A stretch of 60,728 nt of DNA from Clostridia bacterium (GTDB taxonomy: Bacteria; Bacillota; Clostridia; Oscillospirales; Acutalibacteraceae): NCBI GenBank assembly GCA_017937865.1, contig JAGBCU010000068.1, forward strand, positions 1 through 60,728, read 5' to 3'. This document shows, in pieces, positions 8,396 to 16,848 of this stretch; position 1 is the stretch's first letter, and the number at the start of each line of letters is the position of its first letter. The notes under the pieces are model-generated. The model was not told the origin of the DNA. It worked only from the letters and a program-made list of their open reading frames with translations, and ran no database searches. Both the position numbers and the translations under genes were made by a program.

Positions 8396-9319
8396 TTATT
8401 TCAAAAATATCGGATTTGTCCAGGCCTTGTTACCGTTTTTGTCTACTAGCGTTACTCTTATATAATCGTAATCATCTTTTAAATTAAGCTCGGCTTTTAC
8501 AAGCGTCTCACCCTTTGCGGTAAACATTTTTGAGGGGTGCTTGTCGCATTGGAAGATTATTTTTTCACATTCACTTGCTTCAATATGAGCAACGCCCTCG
8601 TCATCAACGTAAAAATCCTTGATTTCGGGTCCGCAGGAAGAATAGAAGGCGCCTTTTTTAAGAGCTTCAAGAATTGCTTTAACGTTATTTTCAGCGTTTA
8701 CCATAACCCAGCCGTTACAATGCTGATACATAGCGTGACCGTCGTCGGTGGCGACTGCAAAAAGCTTTTTGCCCATACCTAAAAGCTCATCCCAATACGC
8801 ACCGTTATCGGTATCCATATCGTCTTCAATAGCGCAACCGCTGTTCCAGATTTCAAAAGCAAAATTGCCCTCTAATTTATCGAAATATCTTGTAGGTGTT
8901 GAGCTCCACTGAGGGTGGCAATAAATTGTAAGATTATTCTTTTCGTGGGCTTCATCAAGATATTTCTGAAACTCCTCTTGCGTTTTTGCATCACCGCGAA
9001 GAAGCTTTTCATCCTGGCTGTATCCGTTAGTTTCATCATCAGGACCGATATACACCTGATGCCACGTTCTGAAGCCGTTATCTCTTACAAAAGTATTATC
9101 AAACTCCATACCCGGAATAATTGTAATTTCAACGTCCTCGGCAAAATTCTTATAGTTATAAATTCTATGGTCTGTTAATGCGATAAAATCATAATTATTT
9201 TCTTTATGAAGTCTTATAACCTCATCAGGCTCACCGTCACCGTCTGAACGGGTTGTGTGACAGTGAAGAGCTCCCTTAAGCATCATTTTCTGATTTATAA
9301 AAGCTTCCTGCCTTTTCAT
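8396..9319 (-). CDS. PHP domain metal-dependent phosphoesterase-like protein
   Basis: A 307-residue protein with the PHP-domain opening GALHCHTTRSDGDGEP (two metal-binding His), then IALTDHR, MEFDN and a later His in YCHPQW and DDGHA. PHP proteins are usually phosphoesterases, for example histidinol phosphatase or polymerase PHP domains. The C-terminal part, with a beta-rich WTNPIFL ending, is like stand-alone PHP proteins of unknown substrate. A clear AAGGTGATTTT site precedes the start. A small membrane-protein gene lies 9 bp upstream in the same direction. Confidence 0.85.
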   Translation of the reverse strand: MKRQEAFINQKMMLKGALHCHTTRSDGDGEPDEVIRLHKENNYDFIALTDHRIYNYKNFAEDVEITIIPGMEFDNTFVRDNGFRTWHQVYIGPDDETNGYSQDEKLLRGDAKTQEEFQKYLDEAHEKNNLTIYCHPQWSSTPTRYFDKLEGNFAFEIWNSGCAIEDDMDTDNGAYWDELLGMGKKLFAVATDDGHAMYQHCNGWVMVNAENNVKAILEALKKGAFYSSCGPEIKDFYVDDEGVAHIEASECEKIIFQCDKHPSKMFTAKGETLVKAELNLKDDYDYIRVTLVDKNGNKAWTNPIFLK

Positions 9320-9328
9320 AAAATCACC

Positions 9329-9619
9329 TTATTTTAAAAACTCATATATTTTTTCGGGTATGAGATTTTCTATAGTCCATTTATAAGCATAAGATTCGGT
9401 AATAAATTCGCGAAGCCTGTCGAAAATTTCAATATCGCTTTTTATTACTACCGCATAAAAAACAGCAACTAAAAGAATTAAAATAGCAATAATTAAAAGA
9501 ATTATTACCCCTGCTTTCATTTTCACAGGTTCTTTTTTTCTTTTAACGGGTCTTATTTCACTTAAACCGTCGGCTAAATTATCAAGGTTAACAACCTCTT
9601 CCTCGCCTGTTCCTATCAC
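9329..9619 (-). CDS. Small single-pass membrane protein, unknown
   Basis: 96 residues: an acidic N-terminus, a Lys/Arg-rich patch (KRKKEPVK), one strong membrane helix (about residues 36-60), and an amphipathic tail rich in Tyr and Glu. The start is GTG with AGAGGTGG five bases upstream. I do not recognise a family. It probably shares a transcript with the PHP gene. Confidence 0.65.
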   Translation of the reverse strand: MIGTGEEEVVNLDNLADGLSEIRPVKRKKEPVKMKAGVIILLIIAILILLVAVFYAVVIKSDIEIFDRLREFITESYAYKWTIENLIPEKIYEFLK

Positions 9620-9671
9620 TCATACCACCTCTTTTTTACTTAAAATCTACTATATGTTGTGATTGTATCAC

Positions 9672-9712
9672 AAAAAAACAGAGAATTCTACAATTCTCTG
9701 CATAATTCTCTG
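9672..9712 (-). terminator. Terminator of trxB
   Basis: On the minus strand CAGAGAATT pairs with AATTCTCTG, then a run of seven T. A third copy of the arm inside the loop allows an alternative, shorter hairpin. Confidence 0.8.
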
Positions 9713-9735
9713 TTTTTATAAAAATATTTTTTATT

Positions 9736-10638
9736 TTATTTGTTATCAATATATCTGCAAGCGGCTAAAGCTGCAACTGCACCGTCGGCAGAAGCCGTTG
9801 TAATCTGACGGATGCTCTTTTTACGGCAGTCACCTGCAACGAAAATACCCTCTGATTTTGTAACGCAGGATTCATCGGAATCAAAATATCCGTTCCGGTC
9901 GAGTGCAGTTACGTCAGCAAAGGCAGAGTTTTTAGGCTCAAGACCGATAGCAACGAAAAGACCGTTAAGTGATATTTCTCTTTCACCGTCTTTTGTATTA
10001 AGCTTAACTCCTGAAAGCTCGTTTTCACCCTGAAGCTCGGCAACGGTTGCTTCAAGAATAAACTCAACGTTATCTTTGCTTTCAAGAATATCAACAAGCT
10101 TCTTTTCGCCTGTAAGATAAGGAAGATTCTGAAGCACGTACACCTTTTCGCAAAGGTCTGAAAGAAGCACCGCTTCCTGTAAAGCGGAGTTACCGCCACC
10201 TACAACACCGACTGTCTGCCCCTTAAAGAATGCACCGTCGCAAACTGCACAGTAAGAAACACCGTTTCCTACAAGCTCGTTTTCACGGGGAAGACCTAAC
10301 TGTCTGTGACGAACACCAACTGCGATAATAACAGCTTTTGCTTCATAGGCTTTATTGCCTGCAAAAACAGTTTTATGACCGCCTAAATCGGAAATGCCCG
10401 TTACCTTTTCCATTTCAACCTCGGCGCCCATTGAAAGCACCTGGTCAAGAAGCTTATCAGCAAATTCGTTACCGCTCATTTCGGGTATACCGGGATAATT
10501 TTCAATTTTAGGCGAGAAGGTTACCTGACCGCCGAAGGTAGACTGCTCAATAACGAGAACACTTTTTGATGCTCTGAGAGCATAAAGGGTGGCAGTAAGA
10601 CCTGCGGGCCCCGCACCTACAACTATAATATCATACAT
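9736..10638 (-). CDS. trxB: Thioredoxin reductase
   Basis: NAD(P)H:thioredoxin oxidoreductase (FAD), 300 residues and full length. Signatures are the FAD dinucleotide fold VGAGPAGLTATLYA, the redox-active CAVCDG (about 132-137), the NAD(P)H fold VGGGNSALQEA, and the C-terminal GIFVAGDCRKK. It lies directly downstream of nrdD, separated by a hairpin, and has its own GGAG site. Placement next to an RNR with a fused redoxin domain suggests that it supplies the reducing power for deoxyribonucleotide synthesis. Confidence 0.97.
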   Translation of the reverse strand: MYDIIVVGAGPAGLTATLYALRASKSVLVIEQSTFGGQVTFSPKIENYPGIPEMSGNEFADKLLDQVLSMGAEVEMEKVTGISDLGGHKTVFAGNKAYEAKAVIIAVGVRHRQLGLPRENELVGNGVSYCAVCDGAFFKGQTVGVVGGGNSALQEAVLLSDLCEKVYVLQNLPYLTGEKKLVDILESKDNVEFILEATVAELQGENELSGVKLNTKDGEREISLNGLFVAIGLEPKNSAFADVTALDRNGYFDSDESCVTKSEGIFVAGDCRKKSIRQITTASADGAVAALAACRYIDNK

Positions 10639-10662
10639 AAAATCAACTCCATTTATAGAAAA

Positions 10663-10692
10663 GAGCTGTAAAAAACTTATTTTTCACAGCTC
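10663..10692 (-). terminator. Hairpin after nrdD
   Basis: Minus-strand GAGCTGT...ACAGCTC followed by TTTTCT. A weak terminator that may only partly separate nrdD from trxB. Confidence 0.6.
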
Positions 10693-10705
10693 ATTTCATT
10701 ATATA

Positions 10706-13090
10706 TTAAAGAGATTCAATAAAGGTCTTAATTGCAGGAAGGTCTGCAATCTTTTCAGCAACGTCACCCTTGTAGATAACAAGTGTGGGAGCCTGCTTAA
10801 GACCTAATTCTGTTGCAAGCTGAACGTTTTCTTCAACGAAAAGCTTTTCGTATGCAATACCTGCTTTTTCAAGAAGCTGAGCAGCTATTTTACATTTGGG
10901 GCAGGTTTTTGTTGCAAAAAGAACGAATTTTGCATCCTTATCAGCAACAACATTAGCTTTTTCAGCACAACCGCAATCACAGTGAGCGTGGTCAACTGTT
11001 CTGTCTTCTCTTCTGATGTGAGAGTTTGCGATATCGTATTCTTTTCTATCCTGGAATTCCTGAGCTTTACCGTCATTGAAGTTCTGAACGGGACGGTAAT
11101 AACCGGTGATACGGCTGTAAACCTCTGTATCGTTACCGCAATCAGGACACTTATATTCTTCACCCTTAATGTAACCGTGGTTACAGCATACTGAGTATGT
11201 GGGAGAAATTGAGTAATAGGGAAGTCTGTAGTTATCTGCAATTTTCTTAACGATATCTGCAGCAGATTTCCAATCGGGAAGCTTTTCACCAAGGAATGCG
11301 TGGAAAACTGTACCTGATGTATAAAGAGTCTGAAGCTCGTCCTGAACGTCAAGAGCTTCGAAAACGTCTGCTGTGTAACCAACGGGAAGGTGTGAAGAGT
11401 TGGTGTAGTAGGATGTGCCGTTTTCGTTTGCAGTGATGATTGCAGGATAGTGCTTTTTATCGTGCTTTGCAAGACGGTAGGTTGTTGACTCTGCAGGAGT
11501 TGCTTCAAGGTTATAAAGGTCACCGTAAAGCTCCTGATAGTCAGAAAGTCTTTCTCTCATATGGTTGAGAACGTCTTTTGCAAATTCCTGAGTTTCCTTA
11601 TGAGTAAGGTCCTTTCTGAGCCATTTAGCGTTAAGACCAACCTCGTTCATACCGATAAGACCGATAGTTGAGAAGTGGTTGTTAAACGTGCCGAGGTATC
11701 TCTTTGTATAGGGATAAAGACCTTCGTCAAGAAGCTTTGTAATAATATCTCTCTTAACCTTAAGTGAACGGGCAGAGATATCCATAATCTTATCAAGTCT
11801 TCTGTAGAAATCTTCAACGTCTTCTGCAAGATAAGCGATTCTGGGAAGGTTAACTGTTACAACACCGATTGAACCTGTGCTTTCACCGCTACCGAAGAAG
11901 CCACCGCTCTTTTTACGAAGCTCACGAAGGTCAAGACGAAGTCTGCAGCACATTGAACGAACGTCGCTGGGCTCCATATCAGAGTTAACATAGTTTGAGA
12001 AGTAAGGTGTACCGTATTTTGCAGTCATTTCGAAGAGAAGCTTATTGTTCTCTGTTTCTGACCAGTCAAAATCACGGGTAATTGAATATGTGGGGATAGG
12101 ATACTGGAAGCCACGGCCGTGAGCATCGCCTTCAATCATAATTTCGATGAAAGCCTTGTTAACCATATCCATTTCTTTCTTACAGTCGCCGTAAGTGAAA
12201 TCCATTTCCTTACCGCCGACGATTGCAGGCATATCCTTAAGGTCTGCAGGAACAGTCCAGTCAAGAGTGATGTTTGAGAAGGGAGCCTGAGTACCCCAGC
12301 GAGAAGGTGTATTTACACCGAAAATGAAGCTTTCAAGGCATTTTTTAACCTGCTTATAGTCAAGGTTATCAACCTTAACGAAGGGAGCAAGATATGTGTC
12401 AAATGATGAGAATGCCTGAGCACCTGCCCACTCATTCTGCATAATACCAAGGAAGTTAACCATCTGGTTGCAGAGAGTTGCAAGGTGGCTTGCGGGTGAA
12501 GAGGTAATCTTACCGGGAACACCGCCGAGACCCTCCTGAATAAGCTGTTTTAATGACCAACCTGCACAGTAGCCGGTAAGCATTGAAAGGTCGTGAATGT
12601 GGATATCTGCGTTACGGTGAGCATTAGCAATCTCTTCATCGTAAACCTCAGAAAGCCAGTAGTTAGCAGTAATAGCACCTGAGTTTGAAAGGATAAGACC
12701 ACCAACTGAATAAGTAACTGTTGAGTTTTCTTTAACTCGCCAGTCTGTTACCTTAACGTAGCTGTCAACAAGCTCTTTATAGTCAAGGATTGTTGATTTC
12801 ATATTACGGATTTTCTCACGCTGTTTTCTGTAAAGAATGTAAGATTTTGCAACGTCTGCATAACCAGCCTGAACAAGAACAGATTCAACACTGTCCTGAA
12901 CATCCTCAACAGCAACAAGATTGTTACTTATTTTGGGCTCAAAGTTTGCTGTTACCTTAAGTGCAAGAAAATCGATTATGTTGTCGTTGTACTGTTTGTT
13001 ACAAGCTTCAAAAGCCTGTTTGATAGCAATAGCAATTTTTTCAATATTAAAATCTGCAATTTTGCCGTCTCTTTTAATTACCTGATACAT
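10706..13090 (-). CDS. nrdD: Anaerobic ribonucleoside-triphosphate reductase with fused redoxin
   Basis: Class III RNR, a glycyl-radical enzyme reducing NTPs to dNTPs without oxygen. Domain order over 794 residues: N-terminal ATP-cone (1-95), the ten-stranded barrel, a four-Cys zinc site (CCNHGYIKGEEYKCPDCG), the glycyl-radical loop RITGYYRPVQNFNDGK (about 660-675), a Cys-rich linker HAHCDCGC, and a glutaredoxin/NrdH-like domain (about 718-794) with CPKC at about 730-733 and the cis-Pro segment QAPTL. The fused redoxin is an extra domain relative to formate-using NrdD. Several NrdR-box-like palindromes lie upstream. Confidence 0.96.
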   Translation of the reverse strand: MYQVIKRDGKIADFNIEKIAIAIKQAFEACNKQYNDNIIDFLALKVTANFEPKISNNLVAVEDVQDSVESVLVQAGYADVAKSYILYRKQREKIRNMKSTILDYKELVDSYVKVTDWRVKENSTVTYSVGGLILSNSGAITANYWLSEVYDEEIANAHRNADIHIHDLSMLTGYCAGWSLKQLIQEGLGGVPGKITSSPASHLATLCNQMVNFLGIMQNEWAGAQAFSSFDTYLAPFVKVDNLDYKQVKKCLESFIFGVNTPSRWGTQAPFSNITLDWTVPADLKDMPAIVGGKEMDFTYGDCKKEMDMVNKAFIEIMIEGDAHGRGFQYPIPTYSITRDFDWSETENNKLLFEMTAKYGTPYFSNYVNSDMEPSDVRSMCCRLRLDLRELRKKSGGFFGSGESTGSIGVVTVNLPRIAYLAEDVEDFYRRLDKIMDISARSLKVKRDIITKLLDEGLYPYTKRYLGTFNNHFSTIGLIGMNEVGLNAKWLRKDLTHKETQEFAKDVLNHMRERLSDYQELYGDLYNLEATPAESTTYRLAKHDKKHYPAIITANENGTSYYTNSSHLPVGYTADVFEALDVQDELQTLYTSGTVFHAFLGEKLPDWKSAADIVKKIADNYRLPYYSISPTYSVCCNHGYIKGEEYKCPDCGNDTEVYSRITGYYRPVQNFNDGKAQEFQDRKEYDIANSHIRREDRTVDHAHCDCGCAEKANVVADKDAKFVLFATKTCPKCKIAAQLLEKAGIAYEKLFVEENVQLATELGLKQAPTLVIYKGDVAEKIADLPAIKTFIESL

Positions 13091-13223
13091 TTTGCTCCTT
13101 CTTTCTTATTAGTATTTTTTATTGAAAATCAATTCGTTTTTCATTTGCCTCGAACCGCAGAGGCCGACCGTAAATGATAATAACAGATACGCTATACTTT
13201 GTCAATAGAGTCTGAAGAAAAAA

Positions 13224-13281
13224 ACACAACATATTGTGTTTGCTTTTTTGTAGAAAGTAAACAAAACACAAGATATTGAAG
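13224..13281 (-). promoter_or_regulatory. NrdR-like boxes, proximal pair
   Basis: ACACAACATATTGTGT (13224-13239) is a good match to the NrdR box (acaCwAtATaTwGtgt). A weaker half-conserved copy, ACACAAGATATTGAAG, lies at 13266-13281, with centres 42 bp apart (about four helical turns). They lie 134-190 bp before the nrdD start. Confidence 0.65.
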
Positions 13282-13371
13282 CGTTTTTGTCTAAAACTGT
13301 GAAATATCAACATATTTGCGTATGTAGATTTGTGCAACTTTGTGTCGAAAAGTATTTTTACACAAAAACAA

Positions 13372-13407
13372 CCACAACATATAGTGGTTGAACACAATAT
13401 GTTGTGG
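13372..13407 (-). promoter_or_regulatory. NrdR-like boxes, distal pair
   Basis: CCACAACATATAGTGG and ACACAATATGTTGTGG have centres 20 bp apart, an integral two-turn spacing as expected for paired NrdR boxes. They lie in the 353-bp gap between nrdG and nrdD. Confidence 0.75.
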
Positions 13408-13443
13408 TATAGAATTTATAAAAAAGTATTAAAAAGCGATTTT

Positions 13444-14133
13444 TTATATTCCCCTCAATTCTGCCGTGGGGATATATTTTTGTGCTTTTTCGAGCATCAA
13501 TCTCATAGTCGGACGGTCAACACCCTTACAGCTACAGTCAATAAGATTTCCTGAATCAACAAAATTCTGAAGATAATATTTGGGTGTATCTTTTATCCAG
13601 AAAGCTATCTTTTCAATATCCTCAGGGGTATGAAAATCAGCGGTAACGGTTGTACGGAATTCGTAATCTATTCCACTATTTTGAAGAAGCTTTATGCTTT
13701 CTTCAATGGGTGTAATATCAAAATCTTTAACACCGACTGTTTCGGCATATTTTTCAGGGGAGTTTTTAATATCCATGGCAACGTAATCCGCTAAACCAAG
13801 CTCCAAAATGCCTGCCAGCTTTTCGGGATAACAGCCGTTTGTATCAAGCTTTACGGGAAAGCCTGCTTCTTTAATTTCATATAGAAATCGCTCGATATCC
13901 TTTTGTAACAAAGGCTCGCCACCTGTTACGGCAACACCGTCAAGAACGTTTTTCCTAAGCTTTAAATGGTCAAAAATTTCCTCTTCTGTGTAGTGAGCAT
14001 TGTCAAGCTCAGTAACTAAAAGAGCATTATGACAAAAAGGGCATCTTAGATTACAGCCACCGGTAAAAACAGTACAGGCAGTCCTGCCGGGAAAATCTAA
14101 AAGCGTTAATTTCTGAAAGCCTTTTATAAGCAT
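13444..14133 (-). CDS. nrdG: Anaerobic RNR activating protein, NrdG2 type
   Basis: Radical-SAM activase that installs the glycyl radical on NrdD. From the ATG with GGTTGGTGAT upstream it has 229 residues; an upstream in-frame extension has no ribosome site and poor composition. The opening LLDFPGRTACTVFTGGC is followed by CNLRCPFC, a CX3CX2C cluster motif binding 4Fe-4S and SAM. VTGGEPLLQ is the SAM-contact strand. Sequence style (LDFPG, no compact E. coli-type length) is that of the NrdG2 subfamily. It lies 353 bp upstream of nrdD in the same direction. Confidence 0.93.
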   Translation of the reverse strand: MLIKGFQKLTLLDFPGRTACTVFTGGCNLRCPFCHNALLVTELDNAHYTEEEIFDHLKLRKNVLDGVAVTGGEPLLQKDIERFLYEIKEAGFPVKLDTNGCYPEKLAGILELGLADYVAMDIKNSPEKYAETVGVKDFDITPIEESIKLLQNSGIDYEFRTTVTADFHTPEDIEKIAFWIKDTPKYYLQNFVDSGNLIDCSCKGVDRPTMRLMLEKAQKYIPTAELRGI

Positions 14134-14270
14134 TTTTATCACCAACCAAATTATATATCTAACGCAAAATTTAGTCAACCTTACGCTGCATTTTTCCATT
14201 TTTTATGCAAAAAAAGTTGCAATCCACAATATTTATACTAATATATAGAAAAAAGTCTGTATTTAGTGTA

Positions 14271-14299
14271 TTTACATTTGAAATCTTTTGTGCTATAAT
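14271..14299 (+). promoter_or_regulatory. Promoter of the secreted-protein pair
   Basis: TTTACA, 17 bp, TATAAT, about 38 bp before the first secreted-protein gene: a near-consensus sigma-A promoter. Confidence 0.85.
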
Positions 14300-14336
14300 A
14301 TCGGTACATATATTAGATATTTTGGAGGAAATTATC

Positions 14337-15032
14337 ATGAAAACAAGAAAAGCCCTTGCAGTTCTTCTTGCATTAGTAATGCTTGTTGTTCCGTTTGCTC
14401 TCTCTTCTTATGCAGCAACCGCACCTTCAATCGTTACAAACGCTGACGTAATTGCATACACCGACACAGAGTATTTCAATCCTCAGGGTCTTGTTATTAA
14501 CGACGGTACAACTGACGTTGTTTACACTCCCTCTAACAAGGATTTCAGCTTTGTTCCCGCTCTTAACGAGCCTTTATCAGTTGAAACAACCCAAATTAAC
14601 GTTTTCTATAAAAACGTTGCTTGCGGTACAATCGCTATTACTGTTTCCCACACATTAACCGGTAAGTTAGAGCACATCGGCAACGGTCACGGCGAATATT
14701 GCCTCGGTTGCGGTCAGCTTTTCAACTTCGCTCGTCATACAATCGACGTTCCCGGTGACGCTGACAACTTAACCTTCGACCACGTTGAATTTGATGAAAA
14801 GTTCTTCAAGCCCGAAAACATCATTCCTAACGATGACGGCGGTTTCTTCGTTCCCCAGACTCAGACAGGTACTTGCGACGTTTGCGGTGGTAAAGAAACA
14901 ATCAATATTCCTCAGTCAGAAAAATTCCTTACAATCTTCGGTAACGAGATGACAGGTCTTGAAACAGATATCGTTCTCTATTTCTATCAGATCGCTGTTT
15001 CTCTTATCCAGATGCTCATTGGTATTAAATAA
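14337..15032 (+). CDS. Secreted Big_3-like protein with two CxxC pairs
   Basis: 231 residues from the ATG preceded by GGAGGAA. It has a typical signal peptide (MKTRKALAVLLALVMLVVPF, cleavage after SSYA or nearby). Next comes one Ig-like domain of the Big_3 style (DTEYFNPQGLVI to IAITVSHTL), then CLGC (122-125) and CDVC (180-183) with nearby His residues, resembling an extracellular zinc-ribbon. The protein ends in a hydrophobic helix (about 211-231). The next gene is a longer relative with the same order. Function unknown; cell-surface location is likely. Confidence 0.75.
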   Translation: MKTRKALAVLLALVMLVVPFALSSYAATAPSIVTNADVIAYTDTEYFNPQGLVINDGTTDVVYTPSNKDFSFVPALNEPLSVETTQINVFYKNVACGTIAITVSHTLTGKLEHIGNGHGEYCLGCGQLFNFARHTIDVPGDADNLTFDHVEFDEKFFKPENIIPNDDGGFFVPQTQTGTCDVCGGKETINIPQSEKFLTIFGNEMTGLETDIVLYFYQIAVSLIQMLIGIK

Positions 15033-15046
15033 GGAGGAGCAAAACA

Positions 15047-16207
15047 ATGAAATTAAGAAAATTACTTTCTGCTTTATTAGTTGCAGTGATGATTTTTTCA
15101 ATCTTTGCAATCAATGTATCTGCAGACGCACCCCTTTCATTCACTGTTACAGAAACTGCAGCTGTTTCAGCTAAAGGTTCTCTTATGAAAGAGCTTTTCA
15201 ACATCAACGTTACTATTGATGAGTCAAAGTTCTGTGCTTTAGACGGCTATACTGACGATTACACTATCACAATCAACTCTGCTAAGGTTAAAGACCCCGT
15301 TACAGCAGAATACTACGATTATTATACAGACCCCGACAAATTCTTCTCAGTTTTCACATCAGGCACTGAAGAAAATCCCTTCGCCGGTGCCCTTGTTGAA
15401 GTTGAATTCACTATTGAGTTCGCATCAAATCACGTTTTCGGTGAGCTTAACTACACAATAGATATCTCAGGCTTCATGGAGCCCTACTCAATAGGCTTCG
15501 GCCCTGTTGACGATGCTCTTTCAAATGTTGCTCTTCCCGTTGAGGTTAAGAAAACAGGTAATATCTGGCAGTTCCCTGCTATTGAAAACATCACAATCAA
15601 CAGCGTTCCCGTAAAATCAAACTACTACGATACAGAAAAGTTTGACCTTGAAGGTACACAGGTTTACGTTGAAACAAAGGTTGCTACTGCTTACGACCAA
15701 AGAACTGACACATACACTTACGAAGCAGGTAAAGCAGGTACTGTTACATATTCAGAAGCAAATTCAAATATGTTTACCTGCAACCCCTCTAAGGATGAAA
15801 AGCTTTCAGTTCTTTCAACAGAGGTTGTTACATTCTTCGCAGGTCAGTATTTAAGCCGTATTCCCGTAAACGTTGACCACAAGGTATCTGACGGTTACGT
15901 TTGCATCACAACAGATTACTATACAGAGAATAAGCCCGGCTACCACGCAAAGGTTTGCGAAGGCTGCGGCGAAGCTCACGATGCTCAGCCTCATGAGGTT
16001 AACCCTGATGCATGGGTATCAAACAACGATGCTACATTTATGAACAACGGTACAGAATCAACAAACTGCCTTGTTTGTAATGCAGTTCTTACCCGTAACA
16101 CATTCGGTACTGCAGGCTTCAATGAAACATTTGCTGATTACCACTTCATTCTTGTTATCTTCCAGTACATCAACGTAATTCTCAGAGTTATTAACGGTGC
16201 TGTTTGA
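15047..16207 (+). CDS. Secreted paralogue with Big_3-like domain and two CxxC pairs
   Basis: 386 residues, signal peptide MKLRKLLSALLVAVMIFSIF then SADA. An N-terminal beta-rich domain (30-165) is followed by a region aligning with the protein upstream: DTEKFDLEGTQVYV, an Ig-like strand series ending IPVNVDHKV, CEGC (304-307), CLVC (341-344), and a hydrophobic amphipathic C-terminal helix (about 366-386). It has a strong AAGGAGGAG site 14 bp after the previous stop, and the operon ends in a strong terminator. Likely a cell-envelope protein; partner and ligand unknown. Confidence 0.75.
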   Translation: MKLRKLLSALLVAVMIFSIFAINVSADAPLSFTVTETAAVSAKGSLMKELFNINVTIDESKFCALDGYTDDYTITINSAKVKDPVTAEYYDYYTDPDKFFSVFTSGTEENPFAGALVEVEFTIEFASNHVFGELNYTIDISGFMEPYSIGFGPVDDALSNVALPVEVKKTGNIWQFPAIENITINSVPVKSNYYDTEKFDLEGTQVYVETKVATAYDQRTDTYTYEAGKAGTVTYSEANSNMFTCNPSKDEKLSVLSTEVVTFFAGQYLSRIPVNVDHKVSDGYVCITTDYYTENKPGYHAKVCEGCGEAHDAQPHEVNPDAWVSNNDATFMNNGTESTNCLVCNAVLTRNTFGTAGFNETFADYHFILVIFQYINVILRVINGAV

Positions 16208-16231
16208 TAATCTCCTCTTCTAAATATATTA

Positions 16232-16267
16232 AACCCAAGTGCTCAAAGCACTTGGGTTATTTTTTTG
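16232..16267 (+). terminator. Terminator of the secreted-protein pair
   Basis: AACCCAAGTGCT/AGCACTTGGGTT stem, 3-4 nt loop, then ATTTTTTT. Confidence 0.93.
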
Positions 16268-16323
16268 CTTTCTTAAATTGGTAACTGTCCCTGCTCATAA
16301 AATCCAAAGCTAACCCACGTGTA

Positions 16324-16344
16324 TATACTATATATAATAGTATA
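16324..16344. promoter_or_regulatory. Dyad upstream of the GntR operon
   Basis: TATACTA-N7-TAGTATA, a perfect 7-bp dyad about 50 bp upstream of the GntR operon -35 box. Candidate operator for the GntR protein itself. Confidence 0.5.
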
Positions 16345-16394
16345 GGTAAAAAACGGTTACTGGTTTTCTTAAAAAACTATTTTTACGAATTCTG

Positions 16395-16450
16395 TTGACA
16401 AATAAAATATCCTATGCTACTATGTAGCTGTGATAGCACAGATATCACAG
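16395..16450 (+). promoter_or_regulatory. Promoter and operator of the GntR-ABC operon
   Basis: TTGACA (16395-16400), 17 bp, TACTAT (16418-16423), followed immediately by CTGTGATA-N7-TATCACAG (16428-16450), a perfect 8-bp dyad over the transcription start. A repressor bound there would block initiation, so autoregulation by the downstream GntR protein is likely. Confidence 0.8.
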
Positions 16451-16470
16451 TTCAACCAGGAGGTGATGAA

Positions 16471-16848
16471 GTGATAATAATTGACCTGAGAAGCAGAACA
16501 CCTATATTTGAGCAAATTAAAGAACAAATTATAAACCTTATAAATATAGGTGAACTGAAGCCCGATGACAAGCTACCGTCTATAAGGCAGTTAGCAAGCG
16601 ACCTTGATTTGAACGTAAACACGGTAAAAAGAGCCTTCCAAGAGCTTGAAAGCGAAAGAGTTACTTACTCTATCCCCGGTAAAGGAATTTTTGTAAGCCC
16701 TGATGCCGTTGCCAACAAAATCGTTCAAGAGGGTGCAGAAAAAGAATTAACCCGTATTTTAGCTTCATCAAAGGCTAAAGGAGTTAGCTTAGACAGAGTA
16801 ATTCAGTTAGCTAAGGATATTTATGAAAAGAGGGATATAAATGATTGA
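16471..16848 (+). CDS. GntR-family regulator, YtrA subfamily
   Basis: About 125 residues with an N-terminal winged helix (RTPIFEQIKEQI, LPSIRQLASDL, NVNTVKRAFQELE) and a short C-terminal helical part, the YtrA layout. The start is GTG seven bases after CCAGGAGGTGAT; an upstream in-frame ATG would begin inside the operator. YtrA regulators typically repress their own ABC-transporter operon, and here the ATPase gene overlaps by 8 bp. Dyads at the promoter and farther upstream are candidate binding sites. The inducer is unknown; cell-wall-active antibiotics are the usual stimulus for relatives. Confidence 0.92.
   Translation: MIIIDLRSRTPIFEQIKEQIINLINIGELKPDDKLPSIRQLASDLDLNVNTVKRAFQELESERVTYSIPGKGIFVSPDAVANKIVQEGAEKELTRILASSKAKGVSLDRVIQLAKDIYEKRDIND

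Noticed and set aside
10885..11523. 212-codon frame inside nrdD on the same strand, another frame
   Set aside because: Low-complexity Thr/Gln/Leu-rich translation; nrdD itself is intact and conserved across this stretch.
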